DNA of 64,000 nucleotides from an uncultured Clostridia bacterium. Its GTDB lineage: Bacteria > Bacillota > Clostridia > Lachnospirales > UBA5962. How positions within the stretch are numbered: the stretch's first letter is position 1; each line of letters starts with the position of its first letter. Positions 46,828 to 55,228 of this stretch are shown here, one piece after another. Where the stretch lies: positions 1-64,000 of the forward strand of contig CAMLLW010000001.1 in NCBI GenBank assembly GCA_946481295.1, given 5' to 3'. The notes below the pieces were generated by a model, which did not search any database, was not told the DNA's origin, and was given only the letters and a program-made list of their open reading frames with translations. A program made the position numbers and the translations under genes.

Positions 46828-48165
46828 ATGATTTTTAATTTAAAAAGATCAAAAGATATTCTTTTAATAACTTTAATAATAGTATCAATATGTCAAGTAA
46901 TAAAGTTATGGTTTAATGATTCTCTAAATCGTAACTTTTTTTACTCTTCCTCATCTATTAACGATATAAAGACTTATCAAGCAGAATTTTTAACTCCCTA
47001 TAGATTAATAACAAATTTAGGAGGTAATAAATTCAATATAAATTATTCTGAACTATATAATAATAAAATTAAAAATATTATAGATACAAGTATAAGAGAA
47101 GTTGTAAAAAATGGTGAATATATAGGTACAACTAATATTAATTGGAATGAAATTTTAAAAGAGAAAAGTTTTATTTATGATTATAGTTTTTATATTAATT
47201 CTAATATTTTTGTAGATATATTTGAACAAAAAAATAATTTAATAACTTCAAAAGTTGATAAATTTAATAAAATTATACTTATACCAGAAAACTCAGAGTA
47301 CGATAAATTAACATTATTATTTATTAATGAAAATGAAAATTTGTGTTATAAATATCAAATTAAAAAAAGTGATCTTAACTATGAAATAAGTAACCAAATT
47401 AAAAATATATATGTAGATTTTAATGATTCTAATTTATATTACATATCATCTAAAATCATTGGATTACCATTTGAAAAAAATGTATTTTTACCTAAATGGA
47501 AAGGTGATAAATTTAAGTATAATCAAATACAAGCTAATATTGATTATTACTTAAATCAAGAATTTTTAACGTATGTTGGTAGTGGTATAAGCATGTTTTT
47601 TAGTGATCCAAATTTTATTTGGCAAGATAAGAAGGATGACTTTTATATTTATAGTGATGAAAATGTTGTAGTAAAATATTATAATAATAATGTTTTAGAA
47701 TATAGAAATTATAAAAGAGTTACAAATAAAAAAACAAATATTTTAGAAGATTTTTCATCTGCTATGAGTTTTATAAAGAGAGATAATTTTATAAAAAATG
47801 AATTTTATCTTTCAGGTTATAGTCAAGAAAATGGCAGAACAACATTTTATTTTGATTATATAATTAATAATTTTGTACTTGATTTAAATAGTAACAATAA
47901 AAATTCTAATAATTTAAAACATGCTATTGAAATAACTGTAGAAAATGGTGTTCCTATTAAATATGTAAAAATATTTTATGTATTTCAATCTTTACCTGAT
48001 AAAGTTAATGTCATAAATAAAACATGGTTAGATATTATTAATGATTTGAATATATCTAATGTAAATAATATAAATTTAATATATGGTCCAATAAATTTAG
48101 AGCAAGATTTATATAATGACTATACAAATTTAAATTGGAATATAGAAAAGAAAAGTGAAAAGTAG
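46828..48165 (+). CDS. YycH-like regulator of WalK
   Basis: A 445-residue protein with one N-terminal membrane helix (about 10-28) and a large extracytoplasmic beta-rich domain, the architecture and length of YycH. Sequence similarity cannot be judged by eye beyond the shared layout; the call rests on position after walRK, size and topology. In Bacillus YycH and YycI restrain WalK through their membrane helices. It starts 16 bases after the Ig-like gene with ATG 46828 behind TTGGTGATG, and overlaps the next gene by 11 bases. Confidence 0.75.
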   Translation: MIFNLKRSKDILLITLIIVSICQVIKLWFNDSLNRNFFYSSSSINDIKTYQAEFLTPYRLITNLGGNKFNINYSELYNNKIKNIIDTSIREVVKNGEYIGTTNINWNEILKEKSFIYDYSFYINSNIFVDIFEQKNNLITSKVDKFNKIILIPENSEYDKLTLLFINENENLCYKYQIKKSDLNYEISNQIKNIYVDFNDSNLYYISSKIIGLPFEKNVFLPKWKGDKFKYNQIQANIDYYLNQEFLTYVGSGISMFFSDPNFIWQDKKDDFYIYSDENVVVKYYNNNVLEYRNYKRVTNKKTNILEDFSSAMSFIKRDNFIKNEFYLSGYSQENGRTTFYFDYIINNFVLDLNSNNKNSNNLKHAIEITVENGVPIKYVKIFYVFQSLPDKVNVINKTWLDIINDLNISNVNNINLIYGPINLEQDLYNDYTNLNWNIEKKSEK

Positions 48166-49051
48166 GATTCTTATGAATGGAGATAAAGCTAAAAATATAA
48201 TAATAGTAATTTTTTTAGTGATAAATATGTTTTTGGCATTTCTTACTTTTAAAGATGATAGAAAATATTATTTATCAAATAATAGTTTAGAAAATATAGA
48301 TAGTATTTTAAATGCTTATAATATAAAGTTAGATAATAATAATTTAATAAAGGTATTTAAACCTTTACGCAAATTAAAAGGTCAAACAGGAAATATTTTA
48401 GATAAAAATTTTATTATTGATTCTATCGCACAAGATAAGAATAATCTAGATTTTATAATAACTAATTCTGAAAGTGAATCATATAAAAATTCTCTAGAAG
48501 AATTTTATTTTAATCAAGGAAGTTTTACTTATGATAATTATCAAGGTATAAACATAAATGAAGATAATTTAGATTTTTGCAATAACATTTTAAAAAAATT
48601 AAATGATTATACTAAAAATTTTGTTTTAGATACAATAATAGAAGTTAATGGAAAAACTATTATACAATATAGAGAAAAACTAAAAAATTATTATATATAT
48701 GATAACTATTTAAATTTTTATATTGAAAATGAAAAATTAAAAAAAATAGAATTTAATTATGACAATATTGGAAGTTTTGAAGGTTCTAAGAGAGATATTT
48801 CTTATGTTCAAGAAGTAATATTAACTTTTTTGCATAATATAGAAAATAAGAATTCAACAATAAACATAGAAAGAATAGATATAGTATATGCCCCTATGAT
48901 AAATAAAGATAGTTCAGAGTCAAAAAGAATAATTTTATTACCTTTTTATAGATTTAATTATTATGAAACTTATTTAGGAAATAAAGTATATAACTCACTT
49001 TTAATAAATGCATATACTAATAATATAAAAAGTATTGGTACAATAAAATAG
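48155..49051 (+). CDS. YycI-like regulator of WalK
   Basis: A 298-residue protein with one N-terminal membrane helix (about 14-31, NIIIVIFLVINMFLAFLTF) and an extracytoplasmic domain, typical of YycI, including the family pattern IIQYREKLKNYYIYDNYLNF region and the GSFEGSKRDISYVQEVI helix. It overlaps the YycH-like gene. The terminator overlaps its last codons. No yycJ or htrA follows, unlike in Bacillus; murA comes next. Confidence 0.8.
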   Translation: MKSRILMNGDKAKNIIIVIFLVINMFLAFLTFKDDRKYYLSNNSLENIDSILNAYNIKLDNNNLIKVFKPLRKLKGQTGNILDKNFIIDSIAQDKNNLDFIITNSESESYKNSLEEFYFNQGSFTYDNYQGININEDNLDFCNNILKKLNDYTKNFVLDTIIEVNGKTIIQYREKLKNYYIYDNYLNFYIENEKLKKIEFNYDNIGSFEGSKRDISYVQEVILTFLHNIENKNSTINIERIDIVYAPMINKDSSESKRIILLPFYRFNYYETYLGNKVYNSLLINAYTNNIKSIGTIK

Positions 49052-49068
49052 GTGTATCAATACTTTTT
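49027..49068 (+). terminator. terminator overlapping the end of the yycI-like gene
   Basis: AAAAAGTATTG (inside the gene) pairs with CAATACTTTTT after the stop codon; a T/A-rich tail follows. Confidence 0.75.
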
Positions 49069-49081
49069 ATATTATAGGGGT

Positions 49082-49109
49082 TTCACAAATAAAAAATTAA
49101 TGTTATAAT
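49082..49109 (+). promoter_or_regulatory. promoter of murA
   Basis: TTCACA (49082-49087), a 16-base spacer and TATAAT (49104-49109). Confidence 0.6.
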
Positions 49110-49163
49110 TTTAAATTATGACTATTAATTTAAACAAACAGATATCTTTGAAGAGGTGTGTTT

Positions 49164-50420
49164 ATGGAACAGCTAATTATAGAAGGAGAACATCCTCTAT
49201 ATGGGGAAGTAAATATAAATGGGGCCAAAAACGCTGCTGTTGCTATAATTCCTGCAGCTGTTATGGCGAATGGAAAATGTATTATAGATAATCTTCCTGG
49301 AATAGAAGATATATCTAAGTTAGTAGATATTTTAACAAAATTAGGTGCTAAATGTAGTTTTGATGGAATACATAGATTAATTATAGATAGTAGTAAGATA
49401 GATAAGTATAAAGCATATTATGACTCTGTAAGAGAAATAAGAGCATCATACTATTTATTAGGGTCGTTATTAGGACGTTTTGGTAGAGCAGAAGTAGCTT
49501 TACCAGGAGGTTGTAATTTTGGTGATAGACCAATTGACCAACATATTAAAGGTTTTGAAGCTATGGGAGCAGAAGTATATATAGAACATGGTATGGTTAA
49601 AGCTTATGCCCCAAATTTAAAAGGAGCTACAATATACTTAGATGTTGTGAGTGTAGGAGCTACAATTAATATAATGCTTGCAGCAGTTTTAGCAAAAGGT
49701 GTAACTACTATAGAGAATGCCGCTAAAGAGCCACATGTTGTAGATACAGCTAATTTCTTAAATATGATGGGTGCTAAAATAAAAGGAGCAGGAACCGATG
49801 TAATACGTATAGTTGGAGTAAGTAATTTAGAAGGTGTAAATTATACTATTATACCTGATCAAATTGAAGCTGGTACGTATATGATAGCTGGTGCTATTAC
49901 AGGTGGGGATATTAAAATAAATAATATTATACCTAAGCATATGGAGCCACTTACAGCTAAACTTTTAGAGATGAACTGTAAAATAACTGAGGGAGATGAC
50001 TATATTAGAGTTATAGCTCCGAAAGAATTACAGTCTACTAATGTTAAAACAATGGTATATCCTGGTTTTCCTACAGATTTACAGCCTCAAATGACAGCAT
50101 TAATGTGTGCATCTAATGGTACAAGTGTTATTACAGAAAATGTTTGGGAAAGCAGATTTCAGTATGTTAACGAACTTAAACGATTAGGTGGTAATATAAA
50201 TGTTGAAGGAAGAGTAGCTGTAATAGAAGGTAAAGCTAAATTAACAGGAGCAGAAGTTAAAGCTACAGATTTAAGGGCAGGTGCAGCTTTAGTTATTCTT
50301 GGTTTAGCTGCTCAAGGTAAAACTATTATAAACAATGCTAAGTTTATTGATAGAGGATATGAAAAAATAGAAGATAAGTTGAGCTCATTAGGTGCAAAAA
50401 TAATAAGAGTAAAAAAATAA
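49164..50420 (+). CDS. murA: UDP-N-acetylglucosamine 1-carboxyvinyltransferase
   Basis: Commits UDP-GlcNAc to peptidoglycan by adding enolpyruvate. 418 residues. The N-terminal INGAKNAAVAIIPA has the catalytic Lys-Asn pair. The flexible loop LPGGCNFGDRPIDQH carries the reactive Cys, so the enzyme should be of the fosfomycin-sensitive Cys type. PDQIEAGTYMIAGA and GFPTDLQPQMTALM are further motifs. GTG 49158 is two codons upstream but overlaps AAGAGGTG, so ATG 49164 is chosen. It uses the product of the glmM-glmS pathway encoded earlier in the window. Confidence 0.96.
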   Translation: MEQLIIEGEHPLYGEVNINGAKNAAVAIIPAAVMANGKCIIDNLPGIEDISKLVDILTKLGAKCSFDGIHRLIIDSSKIDKYKAYYDSVREIRASYYLLGSLLGRFGRAEVALPGGCNFGDRPIDQHIKGFEAMGAEVYIEHGMVKAYAPNLKGATIYLDVVSVGATINIMLAAVLAKGVTTIENAAKEPHVVDTANFLNMMGAKIKGAGTDVIRIVGVSNLEGVNYTIIPDQIEAGTYMIAGAITGGDIKINNIIPKHMEPLTAKLLEMNCKITEGDDYIRVIAPKELQSTNVKTMVYPGFPTDLQPQMTALMCASNGTSVITENVWESRFQYVNELKRLGGNINVEGRVAVIEGKAKLTGAEVKATDLRAGAALVILGLAAQGKTIINNAKFIDRGYEKIEDKLSSLGAKIIRVKK

Positions 50421-50427
50421 AATAATA

Positions 50428-50462
50428 AAAATAAGATCTTTATGAAAATAAGATCTTATTTT
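50428..50462 (+). terminator. terminator/attenuator between murA and rlmH
   Basis: AAAATAAGATCTT / AAGATCTTATTTT, a 13-bp perfect stem. It ends just before the rlmH ribosome-binding site. Confidence 0.7.
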
Positions 50463-50475
50463 TATGAGGAGATAT

Positions 50476-50961
50476 ATGAAAATAACAATTGTATGTGTAG
50501 GTAAAATAAAAGAAAAATATCTTAAAGATGCTATAGAGGAATATGAAAAAAGATTAAGCAGATATGTAAAATTAGAAATTTTAGAAGTTATGGATGAAAA
50601 ATCTTCAGAAAATATTAGTGATGCAGAGATTGAAATTATTAAAGCTAAAGAAGGAGAAAAAGTTTTAAAGAAGATAGTAAAAACTAAAGATAGTTTTGTA
50701 GTTGCATTAGAAATAAAAGGTATTACATTTACAAGCGAAGAATTTGGTGAATTTATTAATAATAATATGATTAATAGTATTAAAAATCTTTACTTTATTA
50801 TAGGAGGATCATTAGGTATTGGTAAAAATGTTTTAAGTATAGTCGATTATAAAATTAGTTTTTCAAAAATGACATTTACCCATCAATTTATGAGAATATT
50901 ATTATTAGAGCAAATATATAGAGGATATAAAATAATTAAAAATGAACCATATCATAAATAA
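50476..50961 (+). CDS. rlmH: 23S rRNA pseudouridine-1915 N3-methyltransferase
   Basis: A SPOUT-class methyltransferase that modifies pseudouridine in helix 69 of 23S rRNA. 161 residues, close to the usual 159. The SAM-binding knot is LYFIIGGSLGIGKNV, and the C-terminal FSKMTFTHQFMRILLLEQIYRGYKI carries the family signature (quoted here as its core THQFMRILLLEQIYRG). An upstream in-frame ATG at 50464 precedes the AGGAG site; ATG 50476 is correct. In Bacillus rlmH also ends the walRK region, so gene order is partly conserved. Confidence 0.96.
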   Translation: MKITIVCVGKIKEKYLKDAIEEYEKRLSRYVKLEILEVMDEKSSENISDAEIEIIKAKEGEKVLKKIVKTKDSFVVALEIKGITFTSEEFGEFINNNMINSIKNLYFIIGGSLGIGKNVLSIVDYKISFSKMTFTHQFMRILLLEQIYRGYKIIKNEPYHK

Positions 50962-51005
50962 ATATAAAAATATCCAATAAATATTTTTATATTTATGCTT
51001 TTTTT
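50957..51005 (+). terminator. terminator of rlmH
   Basis: TAAATATAAAAATAT pairs with ATATTTTTATATTTA, then GCTTTTTTTTC. Confidence 0.8.
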
Positions 51006-51337
51006 TCTTGATAAATAAAATATATTTATAAAATATATGTATTTAATATTATACAAATTATATATTTATATTACATTTTTGTAAATATAAAGTAAAGTTA
51101 ACATTTATATCTTTATTTTATACTACATTAGTTATATAATTACTGTGTTAAAACAGATATATAAATTTTTATAATTACTATAATTAATAATGTATTTATT
51201 GAATATATTATAATGGATATTATATATATTTAAAAATTTAAATTATTTTTAAAATTCTAATTATAATTTAAATATATAAAAATTAAGTAATTATAAATCT
51301 ATTAATATATTAACTAATTTTATCAGGGGGAATTTTT
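51006..51337 (+). other. non-coding region before the methylaspartate lyase gene
   Basis: About 330 bases, almost only A and T, with no convincing gene. ATTACA-N5-TGTAAAT-like sequence occurs near 51071-51087 and TATAAT-like hexamers recur, but no single promoter stands out. A ribosome-binding site CAGGGGGA ends the region. Confidence 0.5.
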
Positions 51338-52576
51338 TTGAAGATATTAGATTTAGTTTGTTCAGAAGGTAGAACAGGTTTCTTTTTCGATGATCAGTTA
51401 GCTATAAAAAACAATGCTATTTCAGATGGCAGTATGTATTTTGGAAAAGTTGAAACTGCCGGATTTTTAAAAGTAAGGCAAGCTGGAGAATCTATATCTG
51501 TAATGTTTATTTTAGAGGATGGTAGTATAGCATATGGGGATTGTGTTGCAGTACAATATTCGGGTGCGGCAGGAAGAGCTCCTTTATTTTTATTTAAAGA
51601 TTATATAGGTGTAATAGAAAATGAAATAAAGCCTTTATTTGTAGGAAGAGATATTACTACTTTTAGAGATCTTACTAAAATTATAGATGATTATAGAGAT
51701 AGTAATGGTAATATGCTTCATACTGCTATAAGATATGGTATAAGTCAAGCTATTTTAGATATGGTTGCAAAAGCTAATAACAAGTTAATGGTTGATGTTA
51801 TTGCAGAAGAATATAAAACGCAAATATCTAACACTAGAATACCTATTTTTACTCAATCAGGCGATAATAGATATGATAATGTAGATAAAATGTTATTAAA
51901 AGAGGTTCCTATATTACCACATGCTCTTATAAATAATGTAGAAAAAAAATTAGGCACTCATGGTGAAAAATTAGAAGAGTATTTAAAATGGTTAATGAAT
52001 AGAATAGATAAAGTAGATAAAAATGATTCTTATAATCCTATTATTCAGTTAGATGTATATGGAACAATAGGTGTTATATTTGATAATGACTTGCAAAAAG
52101 TTGCAGATTATATAAAAAAATTATCTCAAATAGTATATCCGTATAAATTAAAAATTGAAGGACCTATAGATTTAGATACTAGAGAAAATCAAATTGAAAG
52201 TTTATCTAAACTTACAAAAATAATAGATGAGCAAAATATTAATGTAGATATTGTTGCTGATGAATGGTGTAATACATATGAAGATGTTATAGATTTTGCA
52301 GATAATAAAGCAGGCCATATGATTCAAATTAAATCACCAGATGTAGGAAGTATAGATGATATTGTAAAAAGTATAATATACTGTAAAGAACATGGTGTAA
52401 AAGCATATTTAGGTGGAAGTTGTAATGAGACAGATTTATCTGCAACAATAAGTGTACATGTAGGTATGGCAACTTGTGCAGATCAATTTTTAGCTAGACC
52501 TGGTATGGGAGTAGATGAAGCATATATGATAGCCTTTAATGAAATGAATAGGATTATTGCATTAAAAAATAGATAA
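51338..52576 (+). CDS. mal: methylaspartate ammonia-lyase
   Basis: Eliminates ammonia from (2S,3S)-3-methylaspartate to give mesaconate in the methylaspartate branch of glutamate fermentation. 412 residues, enolase superfamily. The catalytic base is Lys332 in QIKSPDVG, matching Lys331 of the Clostridium tetanomorphum enzyme, and Cys362 in GGSCNETD matches its Cys361. The end (GMGVDEAYMIAFNEMNRIIAL) is also conserved. The start is TTG 51338 behind CAGGGGGA. The mesaconase-like genes follow. Glutamate mutase and citramalate lyase genes are not in the window. Confidence 0.95.
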   Translation: MKILDLVCSEGRTGFFFDDQLAIKNNAISDGSMYFGKVETAGFLKVRQAGESISVMFILEDGSIAYGDCVAVQYSGAAGRAPLFLFKDYIGVIENEIKPLFVGRDITTFRDLTKIIDDYRDSNGNMLHTAIRYGISQAILDMVAKANNKLMVDVIAEEYKTQISNTRIPIFTQSGDNRYDNVDKMLLKEVPILPHALINNVEKKLGTHGEKLEEYLKWLMNRIDKVDKNDSYNPIIQLDVYGTIGVIFDNDLQKVADYIKKLSQIVYPYKLKIEGPIDLDTRENQIESLSKLTKIIDEQNINVDIVADEWCNTYEDVIDFADNKAGHMIQIKSPDVGSIDDIVKSIIYCKEHGVKAYLGGSCNETDLSATISVHVGMATCADQFLARPGMGVDEAYMIAFNEMNRIIALKNR

Positions 52577-52584
52577 TTACATTT

Positions 52585-52628
52585 AAAAGATCAGATAAAA
52601 ATAATTTATTTTTATTTGATCTTTTTAT
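52585..52628 (+). terminator. terminator/attenuator after mal
   Basis: AAAAGATCAGATAAAAATA pairs with the ATTTTTATTTGATCTTTT side with one mismatch, followed by T-rich sequence. It may limit read-through into the next genes. Confidence 0.8.
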
Positions 52629-52644
52629 TACGGGAGGATTTTAT

Positions 52645-53487
52645 ATGAGAGAAATTAATGTATCTATTATAAAAGAAGTAGTAAAAGATTTATGTATGAG
52701 TTGTAACTATAATGTAGATAAAAATATAAGAAATTGTTTTTTAGAAAATATAAAGGTTGAAACAAATAATATGGCAAAAGAAATTATAGATATTTACTTA
52801 AAAAATCAAGATTTAGCAAGAGAAGAAAATATACCTATTTGTCAAGATACAGGAATGGTAATTTTATTTTTAGATATAGGTCAAGAAGTTCATCTTGTAG
52901 GAGGTAATATAAAAGAGGCTATAAATTTAGGGGTTGCTCAAGGTTATGAAGAAGGATATTTAAGAAAATCTATAGTTTTAGATCCAATAAATAGAATTAA
53001 TACAAAAAATAATACACCAGCAGTTATACATTTTAATATTGTTGAAGGGAATAATATTAGAATACGTTTATTAGCAAAAGGATTTGGCAGTGAAAATATG
53101 AGTAAATTAAAAATGTTAAAACCATCTGATGGATATGAAGGTATTAAAAATTTTATTTTAGAAACAGTTAAGGAAGCTGGTCCAAATGCATGTCCACCTA
53201 TAATAGTAGGAGTTGGAATAGGTGGTACAATGGAAAAATGTGCTTTAATTGCAAAAGAAGCAACTATAAGAAGTTTAACAGATAAAAATGAAGATCCATT
53301 TTGGGCTAAAAAGGAATTAGAATTATTAGAAGAAATAAATAAATTAAATATTGGACCTGCAGGCTTTGGTGGTAATTTAACTTCTATGGGAGTTAAAATA
53401 AATACTTATCCAACTCATATAGCTGGATTGCCAGTTGCCGTTAATATAAGTTGCCATGTTACTAGACATGAAGAAAAAATAATTTAA
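52645..53487 (+). CDS. class I fumarase/mesaconase, alpha subunit
   Basis: The iron-sulfur subunit of an oxygen-labile hydro-lyase. 280 residues. Three Cys that would hold the [4Fe-4S] cluster are in PICQDTGM, NACPPIIVG and NISCHVTRHEE. Class I fumarase-type heterodimers also hydrate mesaconate to (S)-citramalate (the mesaconase of methylaspartate fermenters). The gene follows the methylaspartate lyase, so mesaconase is the likelier main role; fumarate hydratase or tartrate dehydratase are alternatives and many such enzymes act on more than one substrate. ATG behind CGGGAGG. The beta gene follows after 18 bases. Confidence 0.92.
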   Translation: MREINVSIIKEVVKDLCMSCNYNVDKNIRNCFLENIKVETNNMAKEIIDIYLKNQDLAREENIPICQDTGMVILFLDIGQEVHLVGGNIKEAINLGVAQGYEEGYLRKSIVLDPINRINTKNNTPAVIHFNIVEGNNIRIRLLAKGFGSENMSKLKMLKPSDGYEGIKNFILETVKEAGPNACPPIIVGVGIGGTMEKCALIAKEATIRSLTDKNEDPFWAKKELELLEEINKLNIGPAGFGGNLTSMGVKINTYPTHIAGLPVAVNISCHVTRHEEKII

Positions 53488-53505
53488 TATTTGAGGGTGA
53501 TATGT

Positions 53506-54054
53506 ATGGAAAATAATAAGAAGATATTATATACTACTATACAGAATAGGGATATTAATAATTTAAGAGCAGGGGAAATGGTTTATTTAACAGGTGACAT
53601 ATATTTAGCAAGAGATGCTGCTCATAAAAAACTTGTAGAATTAATAGATAGTAATAAACCATTACCTTTTGATATTAAAAATCAAGTAGTATACTATGCT
53701 GGACCTTGCCCAAATAGACCTGAACAAGTTATTGGGTCTATAGGACCTACCACAAGTGCTAGAATGGATTTATATAGTCCTAAATTAATAGAAAATGGAT
53801 TAATATATATGATAGGCAAAGGTTATAGAAATGAAAAAGTAAAAGAAAGTATAAAAAAGTATAAGGGGATATATTTTATTGCAATATCTGGTGCTGCAGC
53901 TCTTATGTCTAAATGTGTAGAAAGCTCAAAAGTTATATGTTTTGAAGAGCTCGGTACAGAAGCAGTAAGAAAAATAAAAATAAAAGAATTACCTTTAATT
54001 GTAGGCATAGATACTTTAGGTAATGACGTATATAATAATAAATTTTTATTATAA
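53506..54054 (+). CDS. class I fumarase/mesaconase, beta subunit
   Basis: The partner of the preceding alpha subunit; 182 residues, the normal size of a split beta chain. Conserved blocks are YYAGPCPNRPEQVIGSIGP, TTSARMDLYSP, ISGAAALMSKCV and FEELGTEAVRKI. These build the substrate-binding C-terminal domain of the enzyme. The frame extends upstream to 53491, but ATG 53506 has GAGGGTGAT correctly spaced. The FUSC-HutD gene follows after 12 bases, so all are probably one operon. Confidence 0.93.
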   Translation: MENNKKILYTTIQNRDINNLRAGEMVYLTGDIYLARDAAHKKLVELIDSNKPLPFDIKNQVVYYAGPCPNRPEQVIGSIGPTTSARMDLYSPKLIENGLIYMIGKGYRNEKVKESIKKYKGIYFIAISGAAALMSKCVESSKVICFEELGTEAVRKIKIKELPLIVGIDTLGNDVYNNKFLL

Positions 54055-54066
54055 GGAGAGAAATTA

Positions 54067-55212
54067 TTGGATTTTAATAAGTTAAAAGAAATACCTCATC
54101 CTGGTTTTAGAGTTATAAAGACGGGAATTGCAATTTTTATTTGTTTAACAATATATTCTTATACTCATAGGAATGGTGCTGCACTTGCTACAGTTGCAAC
54201 TCTTATATGTCTACAAGACAGTGTACAAAAATCTATATCAGAAGGTAGAAATAGATTAATTGGAAGTGCTATAGGTGGATTATTTGGTATTATATTTGTT
54301 AGTTTTAGTTTTTTACATTTACATTATATAGTATATAATCTTGCTTGTATGATAGGGATTATAGGATTAATGTATATTTGTAACTTAATAAAAATATCTA
54401 GTAGTATATCTATAGCTTGTGTTGTTTACTTAACTATAATAATACAGAATTCTTCATCTACTTTAGAGACTTCTATTATGTATTCTATAAATAGAATGAT
54501 AGATACATTTATAGGAATTGTAGTAGCTGTTGTTGTTAATAAATCATTACACAAACCAAGTCCAGAAGAAATAAAAATAAAACGTAAAGAAAATTTTTCT
54601 GAAGTAGAGTACGAGGTTATTAATAGCGAAAATTGTAAAGAAACAAAATGGAGTGGTGGAATTAGTACAGAAATTTATATTTCTCCATTAAATAGTTTAC
54701 TTAGTCAGAAAGATTTTGATTTTAGAATTTCTATTTTAGATATACAAGAAGAAAAATCAAATTTTAATAATTATAAAGATTATATGAGACATATTATGCC
54801 TATAGAAGGTAAATTAAAATTAGATCATGAAGGATTTCATATTGCAAAATTAGGAGAATTTAGTCAAGATTTTTTTGATGCAGATTGGAATACAATAAGT
54901 TATGGAAAAGCAAAATGTTTAAATTTCATGTATAAAAGGGGATATTATGGATTGTTTTATAATATTAAGCCTAATACTTCTTTTGAGTTATATAAAGATA
55001 AAATTACAGCATTTTATTGTTTAAAAGATAATACAACAATAGTAGTTAACGATTATAGAAGAGTAATAGTAAATGAAATTTTAAATAAAGGTGATTTTTT
55101 AATTCTAAAAAAAGTTCATGATGTTTCTAAAAATGTTTATACTGTAAAATGTAATTGTTTAGGATCAGACAATAAAGAACTTATTTTAATAAAAATTGAA
55201 TTGTGGAAGTAG
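54067..55212 (+). CDS. FUSC-type membrane domain fused to a HutD-like cupin
   Basis: A 381-residue two-domain protein. Residues ~1-165 are a membrane domain of the aromatic-acid exporter/FUSC type (DUF939-like): FRVIKTGIAIFICLTIYSY, GAALATVATLICLQDSVQ, then GRNRLIGSAIGGLFGIIF and the RMIDTFIGIVVAVVVN end. Residues ~180-381 resemble HutD/Ves: ETKWSGGISTEIYISP, DFDFRISILDI, then IEGKLKLDHEG and the second cupin half. HutD domains bind small ligands and accompany histidine utilisation genes. Start TTG 54067 behind AAGGAGAG, 12 bases after the fumarase beta gene. The function of the fusion is unknown; export or sensing of an organic acid linked to glutamate/histidine fermentation is a hypothesis. 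Confidence 0.8.
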   Translation: MDFNKLKEIPHPGFRVIKTGIAIFICLTIYSYTHRNGAALATVATLICLQDSVQKSISEGRNRLIGSAIGGLFGIIFVSFSFLHLHYIVYNLACMIGIIGLMYICNLIKISSSISIACVVYLTIIIQNSSSTLETSIMYSINRMIDTFIGIVVAVVVNKSLHKPSPEEIKIKRKENFSEVEYEVINSENCKETKWSGGISTEIYISPLNSLLSQKDFDFRISILDIQEEKSNFNNYKDYMRHIMPIEGKLKLDHEGFHIAKLGEFSQDFFDADWNTISYGKAKCLNFMYKRGYYGLFYNIKPNTSFELYKDKITAFYCLKDNTTIVVNDYRRVIVNEILNKGDFLILKKVHDVSKNVYTVKCNCLGSDNKELILIKIELWK

Positions 55213-55228
55213 TTATAAGGAGATTTAT

